Shown piece by piece: positions 17,408 to 27,245 of a DNA stretch of 64,000 nucleotides. Source of the stretch: Opitutales bacterium (lineage in GTDB: Bacteria > Verrucomicrobiota > Verrucomicrobiia > Opitutales > JAJFLR01); contig JAJFLR010000110.1 of assembly GCA_021772565.1 (NCBI GenBank), forward strand, positions 1-64,000. Reading direction: 5' to 3'. A model generated the notes under the pieces. The model searched no databases, was not told the DNA's origin, and saw only the letters and a program-made list of their open reading frames with translations. Both the position numbers and the translations under genes were made by a program. The number at the start of each line of letters is the position of its first letter. The first letter of the stretch is position 1.

Positions 17408-18394
17408 TTAAAAATGTTTTATATAAGTAACTTTTTTACTATCAATAAAAATTATTTCATGTGAACTAATTCTGGCAACTTTTAATTTATGTTCATTATT
17501 GACAGTTGCCCCTTCACGATATGCTTTATTACTTATAAGCACTTTACTATTTTCTCCACCGAGTTTGACTCCATTTATTTCCAACTGTTCTAAAAAGTGG
17601 ATAACCTTGGGGTTGGGAGGTGCATTAGATTCAGAAATTATCGATAATTTCTGCTTACTAGGAACAATAGTATTTTTTGATTTATTTACGGTAATCCAAG
17701 AATTATCAGAAAAATCTTCAGTTACTTTATGATCTGTTTTCTCATCGACATATGAATTTAAGCCATTCAGACCATGTGTAGCTGTAAATGGATTTATTGG
17801 ATTTTTCATTTCTGCATCTTCAGATTTACTCAAGACACCTTCAGATCCTTCATCTTGCTTTGTTTTATCAAGATTATTAGCTAAATCTGATTTTTCATCT
17901 GCATTTTCTAAAATAATATTTTCATCAGGGTTTTTAATATCATCCATAATAGAGTCTACGCTTGATGCATTTTCTCTGGCCAAAAGTACCACTTTTTTTG
18001 CACTAATAATTGCATCTTCTCTTTTAATTGGTAAAGACAACTTTTTAACAACTGGTTCTTTAGTTAGCTCAGTTTCCAATTTAGGATCAGCTGGAATTTT
18101 TTTTCCAGTTTCAGCAATCACCTCTTTATTAGTGTTAATTTCGGGTTCCTTTGAATTTAATAATTCATCTTTTGATTTTTTTTCAACATTTTCCACGACC
18201 TGCTTTTCTTCATTTTTTACCTTATTTACTACAGGATCAGCGGTTTCATTATTTACAAAAAAAGCGAAATACAATAATCCAAATGCACTACTAACTATAA
18301 AAATAAACAAGGATACACCTATAATTATCTTTAAAGTTGTAGAGTCCTTTTTGGGAGTATTTTTTTCTGCTTCAGGGGTATTCATACTATTCAA
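17408..18394 (-). CDS. membrane protein with GspB-like C-terminal domain (paralogue of the next gene)
   Basis: 328 residues. A short cytoplasmic N-terminus, one membrane helix at about 23-46, a charged Lys/Glu/Asp-rich periplasmic linker (about 50-250), and a C-terminal domain ('L-E-Q-L-E-I-N-G-V...V-L-I-S-N-K-A-Y...V-T-Y-I-K-H-F') aligning by eye with the last 70 residues of the neighbour at 15720. Both resemble the GspB C-terminal fold (I-N-G-x-x-Y-x-x-G pattern). It lies 41 bases upstream of that gene on the same strand, so they are probably co-transcribed duplicates whose linkers have diverged. No other type II secretion genes are in the window. Confidence 0.6.
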   Translation of the reverse strand: MNSMNTPEAEKNTPKKDSTTLKIIIGVSLFIFIVSSAFGLLYFAFFVNNETADPVVNKVKNEEKQVVENVEKKSKDELLNSKEPEINTNKEVIAETGKKIPADPKLETELTKEPVVKKLSLPIKREDAIISAKKVVLLARENASSVDSIMDDIKNPDENIILENADEKSDLANNLDKTKQDEGSEGVLSKSEDAEMKNPINPFTATHGLNGLNSYVDEKTDHKVTEDFSDNSWITVNKSKNTIVPSKQKLSIISESNAPPNPKVIHFLEQLEINGVKLGGENSKVLISNKAYREGATVNNEHKLKVARISSHEIIFIDSKKVTYIKHF

Positions 18395-18576
18395 ATAACA
18401 TTGTATCTACAAATGATTATGTAGAGTTAGATTCTGAAAAATTCACAACACTAACATATTCAAATATATTTGCAAATTATACATTATTAATAATTTAAGT
18501 AGTGGATTAGAAATTAAGTGTTGTATAACTATAGATAAATTAAAATTAGTGAAGCAATTTTATTGCTAAATCATAA

Positions 18577-19122
18577 ATGTCTAAAAAAAAATTACGAATA
18601 GCAGTTTATATGACAGGAGTTACATTGGGCTGTCTAATTTTATTAATTATTCCGAGACCTAAAAAAGATACAGAGCAAAAACCATGGATTAAAAATCCAC
18701 CCCCAATAAATTATTATCCACTAACTTATTCAGATTCTTATCAAAGAAATGTTATAATAATAAAACAACCGTGGAGAATTGTTACTCTTCATCAAAACAT
18801 TTTAGAAGTTTTTTATCAATTTGACGAAATTGATCGTATCATCGCAACTACTATTACATCTAAAAATAATGGTACACCCAACAACTTTTTTAAAATTGGT
18901 AGCAGTGAAAATCCTAACATAAATTCTATTATTGAATTAAAACCGGATTTAGTCATTGGAACTACAATCACCAGCATAGAATTTTATCAAAAACTCACTA
19001 AAAATAATATACCGGCAATATCATTCGATTCAAATACAACTGACACTAAATACATACGTGATACTGCAAACATATTAGCTTTACCGGGAAAAGCACTCAC
19101 ACTGATAAAATTAAAAAATTAA
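18577..19122 (+). CDS. short BtuF/FhuD-like periplasmic binding protein (apparently one lobe only)
   Basis: 181 residues. An N-terminal signal anchor (about 8-25) is followed by a segment typical of class III periplasmic binding proteins: 'R-I-V-T-L-H-Q-N-I-L-E-V...D-R-I-I-A-T-T', 'I-G-S-S-E-N-P-N-I-N-S-I-I-E-L-K-P-D-L-V-I-G', and 'I-P-A-I-S-F-D'. Family members bind ferric siderophores or cobalamin and are normally 270-370 residues with two lobes; this one stops right after the first lobe. It may be a truncation or a one-lobe variant. The stop codon overlaps that of the convergent fur gene (TTAA). No ABC permease or ATPase gene is adjacent. Confidence 0.62.
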   Translation: MSKKKLRIAVYMTGVTLGCLILLIIPRPKKDTEQKPWIKNPPPINYYPLTYSDSYQRNVIIIKQPWRIVTLHQNILEVFYQFDEIDRIIATTITSKNNGTPNNFFKIGSSENPNINSIIELKPDLVIGTTITSIEFYQKLTKNNIPAISFDSNTTDTKYIRDTANILALPGKALTLIKLKN

Positions 19123-19517
19123 GGATTACTTGTTGCAGTGCTGTGACAATCAGGACATCGACCATAAAAAACAATTTCCTCACCCTCAATTTTGAATCCT
19201 GCCGGGGGGACATATTTTATATCGGGGATTTCATCATGAAAATCAAAAACTTTTTTACAGTAGTAACAAATAAAATGTGAGTGATGCCCATCAGGTGTAA
19301 TTAATTCATAACGTATCGGTTGCCCAGGATAATCCAAACTGACAATTTTGCCTTCATATTGTAATTCATTAATATTGCGATAGACAGTTCTTAATCCAAG
19401 ACGTGATGTAAACTTTTTTCCGATATCATAAATTTCAATCGAACTAAGAGGTCGATTTTCAGATTTAAGAGCATTTAAAATTGCTGAGCGCTGCTTCGTC
19501 TTTCTGATCATTTCCAA
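19119..19517 (-). CDS. fur: Fur-family metalloregulator
   Basis: 132 residues. A winged-helix N-terminal domain (about 1-80; 'T-K-Q-R-S-A-I-L-N-A-L' and 'L-R-T-V-Y-R-N-I-N-E-L') is followed by the dimerisation/metal domain with H-H-S-H-F-I-C, a C-Y-Y-C pair and a C-P-D-C pair that would hold a structural zinc. Fur, Zur and PerR cannot be separated by eye; the adjacent iron-carrier-like gene favours iron. It is 8 bases downstream of the deformylase gene and probably transcribed with it. Confidence 0.88.
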   Translation of the reverse strand: MEMIRKTKQRSAILNALKSENRPLSSIEIYDIGKKFTSRLGLRTVYRNINELQYEGKIVSLDYPGQPIRYELITPDGHHSHFICYYCKKVFDFHDEIPDIKYVPPAGFKIEGEEIVFYGRCPDCHSTATSNP

Positions 19518-19525
19518 TTAATTAC

Positions 19526-20107
19526 TTAACTTAAATTTTCCTTCAGCCAAAGCCTGGTTTTCTTTCTTAATTTTTTAACGTTAGCTTCAACAGCTTGATA
19601 TTCCGACTTACTCATTCGTTCAGTAAATAATTTTCCATTTAGATGATCAACTTCGTGTTGTATAACACGACTAAATAATCCATCACATTCGAGAAAATGT
19701 TTTGCCCCTTTTAAATCCTGATATTCGACTTCTATTTGATCAGGCCGTTCAACCTCACCAGTAATTTCAGGAAAAGAAAGGCACCCTTCTTCATATAAAG
19801 TAGTGTGACTGGATATAAAATTAATCGTTGGATTTATCAATACCATGGGCATTATTAATTCTAACGGAGGTTGTTTCCCATCTAACCTAAAATTAAATTT
19901 TATCGAATTATCATTAAAAATTACAGTTACGACACAAATTTGCAGTTTTACGCCAACTTGTTGAGCTGCCAGACCAATACCATTAGCATCGTACATAGTA
20001 TCAATCATGTTACCAGCGAGGTCTATTAAATCTTCATTGAACTCTGTAACATTATCACCTTTTTCTGTTAAAATATTCTCTCCAAACTGAGTTATTCTTA
20101 ATAACAT
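19526..20107 (-). CDS. def: peptide deformylase
   Basis: 193 residues. All three diagnostic motifs are present: G-I-G-L-A-A-Q-Q-V-G, E-G-C-L-S-F-P (metal-binding Cys) and Q-H-E-V-D-H-L-N-G (HExxH). It removes the formyl group from nascent protein N-termini, using Fe2+ or a similar metal. An insertion of about 12 residues lies between motifs 1 and 2. The fur gene follows 8 bases downstream on the same strand, an arrangement that would couple an iron enzyme to a metal regulator. Confidence 0.95.
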   Translation of the reverse strand: MLLRITQFGENILTEKGDNVTEFNEDLIDLAGNMIDTMYDANGIGLAAQQVGVKLQICVVTVIFNDNSIKFNFRLDGKQPPLELIMPMVLINPTINFISSHTTLYEEGCLSFPEITGEVERPDQIEVEYQDLKGAKHFLECDGLFSRVIQHEVDHLNGKLFTERMSKSEYQAVEANVKKLRKKTRLWLKENLS

Positions 20108-20216
20108 TTTAAAATTATTATTATATAATTAACTCACATCAATATAAATAATATCAAATGTTTGATTAGAGATAGATTTATAATTATATATCTGATGTTT
20201 GGAATTAATATAATTT

Positions 20217-21035
20217 TTGATGACAAATTCACTTAAACATTCTGTACTGGTTTTGATAATATTTGGCTCTATCTTAAAAGGTCAGTATCAAAATTTGTTA
20301 TCAATTAATAATTTTGAAAAAAAAATTTCTGAAACTGAATCAGTAAATCAACTAGCCAAACGTTACAATGAAAATAAAATCACAGTATATTTTGATACAT
20401 TGACAAAAGGACTATTCGGGCCGAGCTATCGTAAATTTTTTATCCCGGCAATTGTATTTTCTAAAAACAAACAGTACTACACTATTTTAAATTCAAAAAA
20501 TACACCGTTTGATCTAAGTAACGAAACAAAAAACATACTCCTCATTAAAGGATTTGTTGTCATTAATCAGAGTCGATATACGATTAAGGGAATTTATTTT
20601 TTGGCTATCGATCCGAGATATATACTAATCCCTATTCCAATTGAAATTTTGGATGTTCACAAAATCAAACCATTTAAGCTGGAAGAAAAAATTTCAGTTA
20701 CTAATAACGCTTTCATCATCAACTCTGAAGAGAAATATTTTGGAAGAACCCAATATCAGTTCGATGAACATTCCGAAAACTATATTAAGATGAATTCTAA
20801 TATTATAACAGATGAATTTGGTGAAATTACCTCAACATACAGTGATTTAGTATTTTCCGATAGTGGAAATTTAATTGGCATTATGACTAACGACATATAT
20901 TGTTTTATAATAAAAAATCTATCTACTAATCACAAATTATCATTAGATAATAAAATTATATCTAAAAAATCTACTAAACAACTGAGACGATTGAAAAATA
21001 ATTTTATTAAAAATAGCCCAATTGAAATTAGATAA
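20217..21035 (+). CDS. secreted protein of unknown function
   Basis: 272 residues with a signal peptide (about 1-22, ending I-L-K-G-Q). The mature part is beta-rich with Lys/Asn/Ile bias; segments such as 'F-V-V-I-N-Q-S-R-Y-T-I-K-G-I' and 'V-F-S-D-S-G-N-L-I-G-I-M-T-N' suggest a periplasmic beta-barrel or protease-like fold (the latter is reminiscent of the 'S-G-G-P-L/N-x-x-G-x-V/I' end of trypsin-like domains, but no catalytic triad can be placed). It is not recognised. It diverges from def across 109 bases. Confidence 0.5.
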   Translation: MMTNSLKHSVLVLIIFGSILKGQYQNLLSINNFEKKISETESVNQLAKRYNENKITVYFDTLTKGLFGPSYRKFFIPAIVFSKNKQYYTILNSKNTPFDLSNETKNILLIKGFVVINQSRYTIKGIYFLAIDPRYILIPIPIEILDVHKIKPFKLEEKISVTNNAFIINSEEKYFGRTQYQFDEHSENYIKMNSNIITDEFGEITSTYSDLVFSDSGNLIGIMTNDIYCFIIKNLSTNHKLSLDNKIISKKSTKQLRRLKNNFIKNSPIEIR

Positions 21036-21342
21036 TTTTTTGGAACTACCTACCTATTAGAGGTAAAGTAGTTACTTCAACAAATCGATTATCTCAACAA
21101 AAACAGGGGTTGCCGGAGACAGTATTAAATAATGCAATAAAAAATATGCAATCCTGAAAATGGAATTAAGGAATTCAATCAAAAAGAATTAGGTCTAATT
21201 GCAGATTAAAAACATCAGATAAATATCTCTGCGCCTCTGGTGCCACTACACGAGAAAAAACTTAGACTTAAAATTTTAATAAAATTTGGCGGGAAGTTGC
21301 TTGCAGATTTATAAAAATAGGCCTTAATAACAGTCAAATTGA
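21036..21342. other. 307-base intergenic region without a gene
   Basis: No gene is seen. A 'ctctgcgcctctggtgccactacacgag' stretch near 21229 resembles the 'gcgtctctgcgcgag' stretch at about 8571 and looks like a small dispersed sequence. The final 60 bases upstream of the PEP-CTERM-like gene contain 'tataaa' near 21311 without a convincing -35. Confidence 0.4.
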
Positions 21343-22080
21343 ATGATAGTACAAATGAGCAGAACCAAAATATATTCCTTTATTTCCTTAATTATATTTC
21401 CCGCTTTAGTTTCGGCTGGTGTGATATCACTACAAAACGGCACTGCCACTTTTAGTCAAACTTGTTGTGGCACGCACAGCCCTGATTTGTCAGTTGATGG
21501 AGATTTAAATAATAACGGTTGGGCAATCGCGACATTTGGCTCATCTGGAGATTCATCATCAGGCCAAACGGCAGTTTGGGAAACGTCGACAGATTTTGAT
21601 GCAGCGCAAATGGATATTAGCTTAATGCAAATTTTTGGCACACAACATATATTGGGAACATTTCGATTTTCGGTAACATCAGATGATCGCTCGACTTTTG
21701 CAGATGGTTTGGATAATGGTGGTGATGTTACGGCTAACTGGACAGTGCTAACCAATCCTAGCGTATCGGGCCCTGCCGGTGTGACGTTTTCTACTTTGAG
21801 TGACAGTACTGTATTAGTAGGAGGATCAACACCGGAAACAGCGACTTATGATGTACAGTATACAGGAAATTTTTTCAATATCACCGGGATCAGACTTGAG
21901 GTTATCGAAAATGCAAGTTTACCGTTTAATGGTCCAGGACGTCAGCCCTCTAATGGTAATTTTGTGCTTTCAGATTTGACGGTGACATCATCGGGAACAC
22001 CGATTCCAGAATCTTCTTCTTATGGATTAATCTTGTCAGGGGTTCTTGGTTTTATGATAATAATTATCAAACTTCGTTGA
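21343..22080 (+). CDS. PEP-CTERM-like sorted secreted protein
   Basis: 245 residues; a second ATG at 21355 (M-S-R-T-K-I) gives a more usual signal peptide and is the likelier start. The mature protein is Gly/Ser/Thr-rich and beta-prone. It ends with I-P-E-S-S-S-Y, a hydrophobic helix and a basic K-L-R tail. This is the layout of the PEP-CTERM exosortase signal, with Pro-Glu-Ser replacing Pro-Glu-Pro. Such proteins are cleaved by exosortase and linked to exopolysaccharide production in Verrucomicrobiota and others. No exosortase gene is in the window. It is a single gene ahead of the tRNA. Confidence 0.72.
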   Translation: MIVQMSRTKIYSFISLIIFPALVSAGVISLQNGTATFSQTCCGTHSPDLSVDGDLNNNGWAIATFGSSGDSSSGQTAVWETSTDFDAAQMDISLMQIFGTQHILGTFRFSVTSDDRSTFADGLDNGGDVTANWTVLTNPSVSGPAGVTFSTLSDSTVLVGGSTPETATYDVQYTGNFFNITGIRLEVIENASLPFNGPGRQPSNGNFVLSDLTVTSSGTPIPESSSYGLILSGVLGFMIIIIKLR

Positions 22081-22209
22081 TAGAGCTAGTCCCAATCACA
22101 TAACTAGTTGAGTCGAAAAAGATTGAGGCAAAATAAAAATTACGGGTGCAAATATTTAAACTTGCATGATGTTAAAAATAATAAGTAATGAGTCCTAGTT
22201 AGAGGATTT

Positions 22210-22285
<76 letters not shown>

Positions 22286-22816
22286 TATCTAAACAAACAA
22301 AATATTCTGTATCAGTTAGATTAAAAGAATGATTTAAAATATTTACCGGAAAACCGAGAGCAATACGCTCAGCACAAGGATCAACTGCAGATCCAAACAA
22401 TACGGTAATGCAAGTCTTACTCTGTGATAAAAATGAGTTTTTTTTAAGCTGTCTTTCAGTGCATTTCGATTTTGAGATGTACATCGATTCATAAGTTTTG
22501 TTAAGTTTTTTGTAACTACATAGCATGACAAAAATGTTTAATTCAGCTCGCTATCAGCATGGTGAAGCCGTGCGGTTATCGGTATCGGTATCGAATGATC
22601 GATTGCGATACCGATAAATATCATTTTTTTAATTGTCCTAAGTAATTACAGTTTTTTTTTGATGAATATAAATAGTAAGTTCACTAAAACTAACACATTA
22701 AGATAAGTAAATTTGAAATCCACTCTATCCCGAAAATTAATGAACTAAAATTATTTTATATATATTCAGAGTAATTATTGATAAATGGGAAACAATTACT
22801 TTATGAATAAAAGAAT
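22286..22816. other. 531-base intergenic region with inverted repeat
   Basis: Between the tRNA and murA no supported gene is present. A minus-strand open frame (22248-22526) runs into the tRNA and has no family resemblance. The only structured part is the TATCGG hairpin near 22583-22616 (separate entry). The last 150 bases are AT-rich and presumably contain the murA promoter. Confidence 0.5.
22577..22616. repeat. TATCGGTATCG inverted repeat, copy 2
   Basis: TATCGGTATCG at 22583-22593 and CGATACCGATA at 22606-22616 form a perfect 11-bp stem around a 12-base loop; an extra TATCGG unit precedes it at 22577-22582. The same 11-mer occurs at 7093-7103 with a nearly matching right arm. There is no T-run after it, so it is not an intrinsic terminator. 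Confidence 0.7.
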
Positions 22817-24112
22817 ATGGATGTAGTAAAAATAAAAGGTGGAATCCCGCTCTCTGGAACAGTTCAAATTGAAGGTTCAAAAAATGCTTCATTGCCCATC
22901 TTTGCTGCGACTTTGCTGACAGATGAACCGTGTATCATAAATAATGTTCCAGACCTGAGTGATGTGCGCTATATGACAGAAATCCTGGAGCACCTCGGTG
23001 CTGAAATTGAACAGCTTGGTAAAAACAGTTGGAAAATTGTCGCTAAAAATATTACTTCACACGCACCCTATGAAATTGTGCGTAAAATGCGTGCATCAAT
23101 TTGCCTCTTGGGACCGTTAATCGCTAGACTACGAAAAGCTAAAATTTCATTACCTGGCGGATGTGTAATCGGACATCGCCCTATCGACCTTCATCTCAAA
23201 GGGTTAAGTAAACTTAACTGCGACATCGAAATTAGTAAAGGCTACATAATTGCAGACGGAAAAAATATTCGAGGTAGAGATTTATTTTTGGGAGGTCGTC
23301 ACGGCAGCACTGTAACTGGTACAGCTAACTTGGTCATGGCTGCTACATTAACTCCAGGTGTAACTCAGATTGAAAGTGCGTCATGTGAACCGGAAATAAT
23401 TGATCTCTGTAATTTTCTGAAAGCTATGGGAGCTGATATTGAGGGAATTGGTGCACACCATCTTAAAATTACCGGTGTAGATAAACTTCATGGATGCCAA
23501 TATGATGTAATTTCTGACAGAATTGAAGCTGGATCAATGATTATTGCCGGAATTATCACACGTGGAAATCTGTGTATTAAAGGAGCAAACTTACACCATT
23601 TACGTGCTTTTGTAGATAAATTAGAAGAGGCTGGTATAAACATAACTTGTCCTGAAAACGGCCAAATTATTGTTGACGGGACTAATATTAATCGAAATCC
23701 GGTTGATATTATTACGTTGCCGTACCCTGGATTTCCTACCGATTTACAAGCTCAAATGTGCTCTTTACTCAGCCTAACTCCAGGTTTGAGCATAATTACG
23801 GAGCGTATTTATCCCAACAGATTTATGCATGTTCCTGAATTAGTCCGAATGGGTGCAGATATTTCTATCGAAGGAAACAGTGCTATTATAAACGGCAAAG
23901 AAAAATTATCTGGTTCACCTGTGATGGCATCGGATTTAAGAGCAAGCTTTGCACTAATTCTGGCCGGCCTGGCCTCTGAAGGAGAAACTTGGGTTCAACG
24001 GATATATCATATTGACCGCGGTTATGAAAAAATTGATCAGAAGCTAAATTCTTTAGGCGCAAATATTGTCCGCATGTCAGATAAAGAGATGCCTCCTGAA
24101 GTACTTTATTAA
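22817..24112 (+). CDS. murA: UDP-N-acetylglucosamine 1-carboxyvinyltransferase
   Basis: 431 residues, normal length. It adds enolpyruvate from PEP to UDP-GlcNAc, the first committed step of peptidoglycan synthesis. Visible are the N-terminal G-S-K-N-A-S-L-P (catalytic Lys), R-A-S-I-C-L-L-G-P-L, and the active-site loop P-G-G-C-V-I-G-H-R-P-I-D-L-H with the Cys that fosfomycin alkylates, so the enzyme should be of the sensitive type. A D-x-x-A-x-F-A-L segment near the C-terminus is also present. It lies upstream of a RodA/FtsW gene on the same strand, consistent with a cell-wall cluster. Confidence 0.95.
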   Translation: MDVVKIKGGIPLSGTVQIEGSKNASLPIFAATLLTDEPCIINNVPDLSDVRYMTEILEHLGAEIEQLGKNSWKIVAKNITSHAPYEIVRKMRASICLLGPLIARLRKAKISLPGGCVIGHRPIDLHLKGLSKLNCDIEISKGYIIADGKNIRGRDLFLGGRHGSTVTGTANLVMAATLTPGVTQIESASCEPEIIDLCNFLKAMGADIEGIGAHHLKITGVDKLHGCQYDVISDRIEAGSMIIAGIITRGNLCIKGANLHHLRAFVDKLEEAGINITCPENGQIIVDGTNINRNPVDIITLPYPGFPTDLQAQMCSLLSLTPGLSIITERIYPNRFMHVPELVRMGADISIEGNSAIINGKEKLSGSPVMASDLRASFALILAGLASEGETWVQRIYHIDRGYEKIDQKLNSLGANIVRMSDKEMPPEVLY

Positions 24113-24137
24113 TTTCACTGCTCTAGCACTTTTAAAA

Positions 24138-25397
24138 TTGGTTAATGTACTCAAAAACATACTACCGGAATATTTAACGGACACCAATAGATTGGCGATA
24201 TTAGTCAAATCATTATTTAAGGGTTTTGATTGGGTTCAGGCTGTTTGTCTACTGATACTTGGAATTGTTGGAGTATTTTTTATTTACTCAGCTCAATTGT
24301 ATAATTCTGGCACATTATGGAAAAAACAAATAATTTGGTTGGTTGTTGGCGGATTGGTTTATATTGGCGTGTCATTGTCGAATTATAAAATTCTACTTGA
24401 AAAAGGACATTTAATTTACTATGCAAGTCTCCTTTTATTATTATTACTCTGGACACCATTAGGTGAGACACGATACAATTCTACAAGATGGATAGATCTT
24501 AAGTTTTTTTCTTTTCAACCATCAGAGGCAGCAAAAATTGGGGTACTAATTATGGTATCAAATGTTTTAGCTCGATCTGAAATTGGAAATGTGCGTGACT
24601 CATTTAAAGTACTCATAAAAGTATTATTAATTTTATTGATTCCAATTTGGTTAATATTCAAACAACCGGATTTGGGATCTGCATTAGTATTTCCGCCAAT
24701 GGTATTTTCATTATTATACATATCAAAATTATCAGAACGATTTTTTATATCGGTTTTGGTATTTTTTATGTTCGTAGCGGGAATAGTTGCACACGACATA
24801 TATAGTTATCACCGATTCCTATCAAAAAACAATCTGTCTGCATACGAAAATAGAGGAATGTATGAAAAACATTCAATACTTCCACTAAAAGATTATCAAA
24901 GAAATCGAATACTTGCATTCGTAGCACCAGAGTCTATTGATCCAAAAGGAATAGGAGTAAGCTGGAACTTACGCCAATCATTATTGGCTGCGGGATCCGG
25001 TGGGCTAACAGGAAAAGGTTGGCAAAAAAGTACACAAGCAAAACTGGGTTATCTACCGCGCTCAGTTGCGCATAATGATTTTATTTTCTCTGTGATTGCA
25101 GAGGAAAAAGGGTTCATGGGAAGCCTGATTATCATCAGTTTATTCGCGGTCATTCTCGGAAATGGAATTCGAATAGCGGGCAAAGCGCGCGATCGATTTG
25201 GAATGCTGCTGGCAGTGGGTGTCAGTGTTATTTTCATGGTCCATATATTTGTGAATATCGGAATGACTATTGGACTGATGCCAATCACCGGACTACCACT
25301 GCCCTTTATTAGTTATGGCGGTTCCTTTATTTTTAGTTGTTGTATACTACAAGGACTTATACAGAGCGTCTATCGTTACAGAAAGGATTATTCATGA
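24138..25397 (+). CDS. rodA: SEDS-family peptidoglycan polymerase RodA/FtsW
   Basis: About 420 residues from a TTG at 24138; the frame stays open back to a TTG at 24066 inside murA, but the later start avoids a 47-base overlap and places about 30 residues before the first helix. About ten membrane helices are seen. SEDS signatures include the conserved 'R-W-I-D-L...F-Q-P-S-E-A-A-K' and 'H-N-D-F-I-F-S-V-I-A-E-E-K-G' segments and the 'G-L-P-L-P-F-I-S-Y-G-G-S' end. It polymerises glycan strands from lipid II with a class B PBP. Proximity to an RNase E/G gene downstream resembles the mre/rodA/rng arrangement and favours RodA over FtsW. No mreBCD genes are here. Confidence 0.88.
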   Translation: MVNVLKNILPEYLTDTNRLAILVKSLFKGFDWVQAVCLLILGIVGVFFIYSAQLYNSGTLWKKQIIWLVVGGLVYIGVSLSNYKILLEKGHLIYYASLLLLLLLWTPLGETRYNSTRWIDLKFFSFQPSEAAKIGVLIMVSNVLARSEIGNVRDSFKVLIKVLLILLIPIWLIFKQPDLGSALVFPPMVFSLLYISKLSERFFISVLVFFMFVAGIVAHDIYSYHRFLSKNNLSAYENRGMYEKHSILPLKDYQRNRILAFVAPESIDPKGIGVSWNLRQSLLAAGSGGLTGKGWQKSTQAKLGYLPRSVAHNDFIFSVIAEEKGFMGSLIIISLFAVILGNGIRIAGKARDRFGMLLAVGVSVIFMVHIFVNIGMTIGLMPITGLPLPFISYGGSFIFSCCILQGLIQSVYRYRKDYS

Positions 25398-25481
25398 TGA
25401 CGACAATTTATAGTCTAATTTCCAGTATAAACATTAATCAAAAAATAAAGGTTAATATTAAACCTTATAAATTGATGAACA

Positions 25482-27227
25482 ATGAGCACACATACAAATT
25501 CTGGAAAAAAAATTCTTACAAAAAAACAAGAACGGGAATTAACTACACCGCCTTCTGAAAAGATAACTACTGCAGTTAAAGTCGACGAATTAAAAGCAGC
25601 TGCTGAGAGCAGAGCCAAGCAATTGCCTTTACCGCAGAGAATTATCCGAGCAATTAAAAAAGTTAAGACTCCATTTAAGGAGATTATAATTAATTCTGAG
25701 TATCTCGAAAAACGCATGGCTCTGTTGGTCGATGGTGTTCTAGAAAAATTCGATATTGAGCGAGTCGGTGATGATAGCTTGGTTGGTAGTATTTTTAAGG
25801 GGAAAATTCAAAATCTTGAGCCGGGCTTAAAGGCTGCGTTTGTAGATATCGCAATGCCCAAAAATGCATTTTTACATTACTGGGACATCTTGCCTGCAGC
25901 AAATGACAACTCAATTGAGATTGTTCGAGATACTCGATCTGAAGAACAAAAAAGAAAGAAAAAGAGAATCAGTTTACGTGATATTCCAAAATTGTATCCG
26001 AGTGGAAGTAATATAGTCGTTCAAGTAACTAAAGCGCAAATAGGAACAAAGGGACCGCGAACCACGACTAATATATCATTGCCTGGTCGTTTTTTAGTTT
26101 TTATGCCTTATAGTGGCCAGTGCGGTATTTCTCGAAAAATTGCCAATACCAAGGAACGCCAACGCTTAAAGAAAATTCTACAATTGCTAACTATCCCAGA
26201 AGGCATGGGTGTCATTATAAGAACCGCTGGTGAAGGAATGAACATCCGATACTTCATACGCGATCTTCATATTCTTCTCAAGACATGGGAGGAAATCCAA
26301 AATAAAATTGAAGCAAATGATGACCCGGAAAGATTGTATGAAGAGCCAGATTTGATCGAGCTTACAGTTCGAGATTTTTTAACAGAAGGAATTGATCGGG
26401 TATTGATTGATAATAAAGATGACTACGAAAAAATAATCAGGCATGTAGGACGCATATCACCACGTTCCAAATCAAAAATACAATTGTACGAAGAAAGTAT
26501 TCCTATATTTGAGCGTTTCAATATAGATAAGCAAATTGACCAAACTTTTCAAAGAAAAGTGTCTTTGCCATCAGGTGGTGAAATTGTAATCGAAGAAACA
26601 GAAGCACTAGTTTCAATTGATGTAAACACTGGATCACATAAACAAAAAAATGGTGACAGTAAAAATTTTATTTTACATGTAAATCTGGAAGCTGTTGCTG
26701 AAATTGCCAGACAGATAAGATTGAGAAATATCGGGGGGCTAATTATGGTTGATTTCATTGATATGAAATTCCCTCGAGACAAAAGAGATGTTCATAAAAA
26801 GATGCGCGAAGAGATGGCTAAAGATAAGGCTCGCTGTCAGGTTTTACCAATTTCTCTACTTGGGATATTGCAAATGACCAGACAAAGACAAGAAGAAAGT
26901 ATGGCTTCGTCTTTATATACAGGATGTCCTTATTGCCATGAAAGAGGTTCAGTAAAGTCACCTCGAACCATCAGTGTAGAAATTCAGCGACGCTTAACAA
27001 ACGTCATCAAAAGATTACAGGCACTCGCTGAATATAAAGGGAAAAAAATATCTTTAAGAGTATATTGCCATCCTCATGTATTAGAACGTCTCCGCCTGGA
27101 AGATGAAAAATATCTTATTGATATAGAGGAAAAATATAACGTTTTATTGGCATTTAGAGCTGATCAAAATTATCATGTCGAAAATTTCAAAATTCTCGAT
27201 ATGGAAACTGAAAAAGAAATTCGTTAA
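25482..27227 (+). CDS. rng: ribonuclease E/G family endoribonuclease
   Basis: 581 residues. A short charged N-terminus (1-70) precedes the S1 RNA-binding domain (about 80-200; '[19 protein letters not shown]'). The catalytic core has S-I-D-V-N-T-G and I-M-V-D-F-I-D-M with the Mg2+-binding Asp residues, and a zinc-link-like C-P-Y-C-H-E-R-G. The S1 domain carries an insert of about 45 residues ([10 protein letters not shown] region). There is no long C-terminal degradosome scaffold, so it is closer to RNase G than to E. coli RNase E. Role: 5'-end-dependent cleavage in rRNA and mRNA processing. Confidence 0.92.
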   Translation: MSTHTNSGKKILTKKQERELTTPPSEKITTAVKVDELKAAAESRAKQLPLPQRIIRAIKKVKTPFKEIIINSEYLEKRMALLVDGVLEKFDIERVGDDSLVGSIFKGKIQNLEPGLKAAFVDIAMPKNAFLHYWDILPAANDNSIEIVRDTRSEEQKRKKKRISLRDIPKLYPSGSNIVVQVTKAQIGTKGPRTTTNISLPGRFLVFMPYSGQCGISRKIANTKERQRLKKILQLLTIPEGMGVIIRTAGEGMNIRYFIRDLHILLKTWEEIQNKIEANDDPERLYEEPDLIELTVRDFLTEGIDRVLIDNKDDYEKIIRHVGRISPRSKSKIQLYEESIPIFERFNIDKQIDQTFQRKVSLPSGGEIVIEETEALVSIDVNTGSHKQKNGDSKNFILHVNLEAVAEIARQIRLRNIGGLIMVDFIDMKFPRDKRDVHKKMREEMAKDKARCQVLPISLLGILQMTRQRQEESMASSLYTGCPYCHERGSVKSPRTISVEIQRRLTNVIKRLQALAEYKGKKISLRVYCHPHVLERLRLEDEKYLIDIEEKYNVLLAFRADQNYHVENFKILDMETEKEIR

Positions 27228-27245
27228 ATTTTCTAAATAAACTTA

